Below are positions 6,882 through 8,838 of a DNA stretch of 8,838 bases, piece after piece. Source of the stretch: Gammaproteobacteria bacterium. Its GTDB lineage: Bacteria; Pseudomonadota; Gammaproteobacteria; SURF-13. Location: assembly GCA_023381235.1 (NCBI GenBank), contig JAMCTV010000155.1:1-8838 (forward strand), given 5' to 3'. The notes below the pieces were generated by a model that made no database searches, had not been told where the DNA came from, and worked only from the letters and a program-made list of their open reading frames with translations. Each line of letters opens with the position of its first letter. Positions within the stretch are counted from its first letter, which is position 1. Position numbers and translations under genes: made by a program.

Positions 6882-7033
6882 AGAAACTCTGAAAATTCCG
6901 CCCTTGGAATGTTCAGAGACGAAAAGCAAAAATGCGATTTTTTTCTTTTCTTCATCTTTCAGACACTTACGTGCCTAAAAGATGGCGGTGCATCCCTGCA
7001 CCACGCGGAGCCTCTGAATAAGTCAGAGGTTCC
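6882..7033. mobile_element. MITE-like non-autonomous element, 152 bp, IS5-type ends
   Basis: The ends are AGAAACTCTGA (6882-6892) and, on the other strand, GGAACCTCTGA (7033-7023), matching at 9 of 11 positions, with TTAG immediately outside each end. There is no coding region inside. Four stem-loops fill it. The first pairs 6887-6899 with 6906-6918 (12 of 13 positions). The second is an A/T-rich palindrome, GAAAAG at 6921 against CTTTTC at 6945. The third is GGTGCA-TCCC-TGCACC (6987-7002). The fourth is CCTCTGA-ATAAG-TCAGAGG (7011-7029). Its base composition, with A and T runs, is unlike the GC-rich genes around it. Assignment to IS5 rests only on the 4-bp duplication and the look of the ends. 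It could instead be a purely regulatory or REP-like structured repeat. It carries no clear promoter; TTGGAA/AAAAAT (6904-6933) is a weak candidate toward uvrA. Confidence 0.6.
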
Positions 7034-7037
7034 TTAG
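7034..7037. repeat. Putative target-site duplication, right (TTAG)
   Basis: This is the second copy of TTAG, directly after the right terminal repeat. Removing the element plus one TTAG would join 6881 to 7038 and leave about 80 bases between the yajR and uvrA start codons. Confidence 0.55.
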
Positions 7038-7049
7038 CCGGAACGTGAC

Positions 7050-8838
7050 ATGGACCAGATCAGGATACGCGGCGCGCGCACCCACAACCTGCAAGGCATA
7101 GACCTCGACCTGCCGCGCGACAAGCTGATTGTCATCACCGGCCTGTCCGGTTCCGGCAAGTCCTCGCTCGCCTTCGACACCATCTACGCCGAAGGCCAGC
7201 GCCGCTATGTCGAGTCGCTGTCCAGCTACGCGCGCCAATTCCTGTCCATGATGGAAAAGCCGGACGTGGATCACATCGAAGGCCTGTCGCCCGCGATTTC
7301 CATCGAGCAGAAATCCACTTCGCACAACCCGCGCTCCACCGTGGGTACGGTCACCGAAATTTACGATTACCTGCGCCTGCTGTTCGCGCGCGTCGGCGTG
7401 CCGCACTGCCCGGAGCACGGTACGGCGCTGGACGCGCAAACCATCAGCCAGATGGTGGATCAAATCCTCGCGCTGCCCGAAGGCACGCCGCTCATGCTGC
7501 TCGCGCCGGTGATCGAAGGCCGCAAGGGCGAGCATTTAAACGTGTTAAGTGAATTGCGCGGCCAGGGCTTTTTGCGCGCGCGCATAGACGGGAAACTCAT
7601 GGAACTGAGCGAGGCCCCGGCGCTCGACCTGCGCAAGAAGCACACCATCGAAGTGGTGGTGGACCGCTTCAAGGCGCGCGCCGATGTGCGCCAGCGCCTG
7701 GCCGAATCGCTGGAAACCGCACTGCGCTTGAGCCAGGGCATCGCGCGCATCGCCTTTATTGAGGATGAAAACCGCGCCGGGCTGGTGTTCTCCGAGAAAT
7801 TCGCCTGCCCGCTGTGCGGCTACAGCCTGAGCGAGCTCGAACCGCGCCTGTTTTCCTTCAACAATCCGGCTGGCGCCTGCCCCACCTGCGACGGCCTGGG
7901 AGTCAAACAGTTCTTCGACCCCGCCAAGGTGGTCAGCCATCCCGAACTCAGCCTGCCGGAAGGTGCGATACGCGGCTGGGATCAGCGCAATGCCTATTAC
8001 TATCACATGATACAGGCGCTGGCCGAGCACTATGGTTTCGATCTCGCCAAGCCCTTTGCTAAACTGCCGAAAAAAATCCAGGACGTGGTGCTTTACGGAA
8101 GCGCCGGCGAGGAAATCACCTTTTACTATTATAACGAGCGCGGCAAGCCCGCCAAACGGCGGCATCCGTTCGAGGGAGTCATCCACAACGCCGAACGGCG
8201 CTACCGCGAAACCGAGTCCAACATGGTGCGCGAGGAATTGGCAAAATATCTCAGCGCCCGCCCTTGCCAAGAGTGTAACGGCGCACGCCTCACTTTAGCC
8301 GCGCGCCATGTGTACGTCGCCGACAAGACCCTGCCGCAAGTCACCGCACTGCCGGTGGATCAGGCGCAGCAATTTTTTTCAGAGCTTGTCCTGCCCGGCA
8401 GGCGCGGCGAGATCGCCGCCAAGATTCTGAAAGAGGTCAAGGAGCGGCTGGGGTTCCTGGTCAACGTCGGCCTCGATTATCTCACCCTGGAACGCAGCGC
8501 CGACACACTCTCCGGCGGCGAGGCGCAGCGCATTCGTCTGGCGAGCCAGATCGGCGCGGGCCTGGTGGGTGTGATGTATATCCTGGACGAACCTTCCATC
8601 GGCCTGCACCAGCGCGACAATCAACGCCTGCTGAATACGCTCACCTACCTGCGCGATCTCGGCAACACCGTGATCGTGGTGGAACACGACGAAGAAGCGA
8701 TACGCAGCGCCGACCACGTGGTGGACATTGGCCCCGGCGCGGGCGTGCACGGCGGACGCATCGTCGCGCAGGGCACGCCGCAGGAGGTGATCGCCCACCC
8801 CGATTCACTCACCGGCCGGTATAAGTGGCCGGTTTGGA
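7050..8838 (+). CDS. uvrA: UvrABC excinuclease subunit A, N-terminal part (cut by window end)
   Basis: UvrA is the dimeric ABC-type ATPase that finds bulky DNA lesions and loads UvrB in nucleotide excision repair. The window covers about 596 codons of a protein usually near 940. Seen in order are Walker A GLSGSGKSS at 31-39, the first zinc site C253-x2-C256-x20-C277-x2-C280, a CQEC pair in the insertion region followed by NGARL, the ABC signature LSGGEAQ at 487-493, and Walker B with D513-E514 in ILDEPSIGLHQRDN. The second ATPase half lies beyond the window. ATG 7050 matches the usual UvrA start; only a weak GGA (7040-7042) serves as ribosome binding site. The gene is divergent from yajR-ssb, and a small inserted element ends 16 bases before it. 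The last residues read GRYKWPVW where the family has Y-L/M-S-G-K/R, hinting at a frame break after 8822. Confidence 0.98.
   Translation, partial: MDQIRIRGARTHNLQGIDLDLPRDKLIVITGLSGSGKSSLAFDTIYAEGQRRYVESLSSYARQFLSMMEKPDVDHIEGLSPAISIEQKSTSHNPRSTVGTVTEIYDYLRLLFARVGVPHCPEHGTALDAQTISQMVDQILALPEGTPLMLLAPVIEGRKGEHLNVLSELRGQGFLRARIDGKLMELSEAPALDLRKKHTIEVVVDRFKARADVRQRLAESLETALRLSQGIARIAFIEDENRAGLVFSEKFACPLCGYSLSELEPRLFSFNNPAGACPTCDGLGVKQFFDPAKVVSHPELSLPEGAIRGWDQRNAYYYHMIQALAEHYGFDLAKPFAKLPKKIQDVVLYGSAGEEITFYYYNERGKPAKRRHPFEGVIHNAERRYRETESNMVREELAKYLSARPCQECNGARLTLAARHVYVADKTLPQVTALPVDQAQQFFSELVLPGRRGEIAAKILKEVKERLGFLVNVGLDYLTLERSADTLSGGEAQRIRLASQIGAGLVGVMYILDEPSIGLHQRDNQRLLNTLTYLRDLGNTVIVVEHDEEAIRSADHVVDIGPGAGVHGGRIVAQGTPQEVIAHPDSLTGRYKWPVW
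8814..8833. repeat. 7-bp direct repeat at the uvrA frame-break site
   Basis: GGCCGGT occurs at 8814-8820 and again at 8827-8833, bracketing the place where the UvrA reading frame leaves the family pattern. Such a short close repeat can promote slippage or mis-alignment. Confidence 0.5.

Noticed and set aside
6921..6950. Intrinsic terminator made of the A/T palindrome with T runs
   Set aside because: The stem is almost entirely A-T with no GC-rich part, and no gene ends nearby on either strand; it fits better as an internal part of the small element.
7011..7029. LexA (SOS) operator in the yajR/uvrA intergenic region
   Set aside because: CTG-AATAAGT-CAG has a 7-base centre, not the ten needed between CTG and CAG, and lacks the T/A of CTGT...ACAG. 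The half-like CTGCTAATATAC on the minus strand near 6860 has no second half.
7545..8270. Minus-strand open frame (241 codons) opposite uvrA
   Set aside because: It lies fully inside the UvrA coding region, whose motifs are continuous; its protein shows no family pattern and is a shadow of GC-rich codon use.

Overview
The window looks like a chromosomal piece of a GC-rich Gram-negative bacterium, most likely a gammaproteobacterium. This rests on LolA (an outer-membrane lipoprotein carrier), a YajR-type transporter with its C-terminal domain, an SSB with the E. coli aromatic pattern, and the divergent uvrA / yajR-ssb arrangement. The lineage is an inference; the window holds no rRNA or other marker.

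Layout. Positions 1-1115 (+) hold the 3' part of an oxidoreductase with a PyrK-like FAD/NAD(P)/[2Fe-2S] module. Its first 127 bases are an exact copy of 548-674 in a different reading frame, so the start of the window is either rearranged or mis-assembled. A GC-rich hairpin follows, then uppP (1185-1982, +). uppP meets lolA tail to tail with a 17-bp overlap. On the minus strand, in transcription order, yajR-like MFS transporter (6812-5451), ssb (5427-4969), ftsK (4934-2655) and lolA (2658-1966) are packed with gaps of 23 and 34 bases and a 4-bp overlap, so they look like one operon. uvrA (7050 to the window end, +) is divergent from yajR and is cut off by the window edge after about 596 codons.

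The yajR/uvrA intergenic region is the most unusual stretch. A 152-bp segment (6882-7033) has 11-bp imperfect terminal inverted repeats, is flanked on both sides by TTAG, and is full of stem-loops. It reads as a small non-autonomous insertion element with an IS5-type target duplication, inserted 12 bases before the uvrA start codon.

Functions. Most of the window is core maintenance: nucleotide excision repair (UvrA), single-stranded DNA protection (SSB), chromosome segregation at the septum (FtsK), lipoprotein transport (LolA) and undecaprenyl phosphate recycling for the cell wall (UppP). I see no rRNA, tRNA, CRISPR array, phage gene, toxin-antitoxin pair or defence system. The noteworthy signals are the duplication, the small element, the coupling of ssb to ftsK-lolA, and a possible frame break in the last bases of uvrA.
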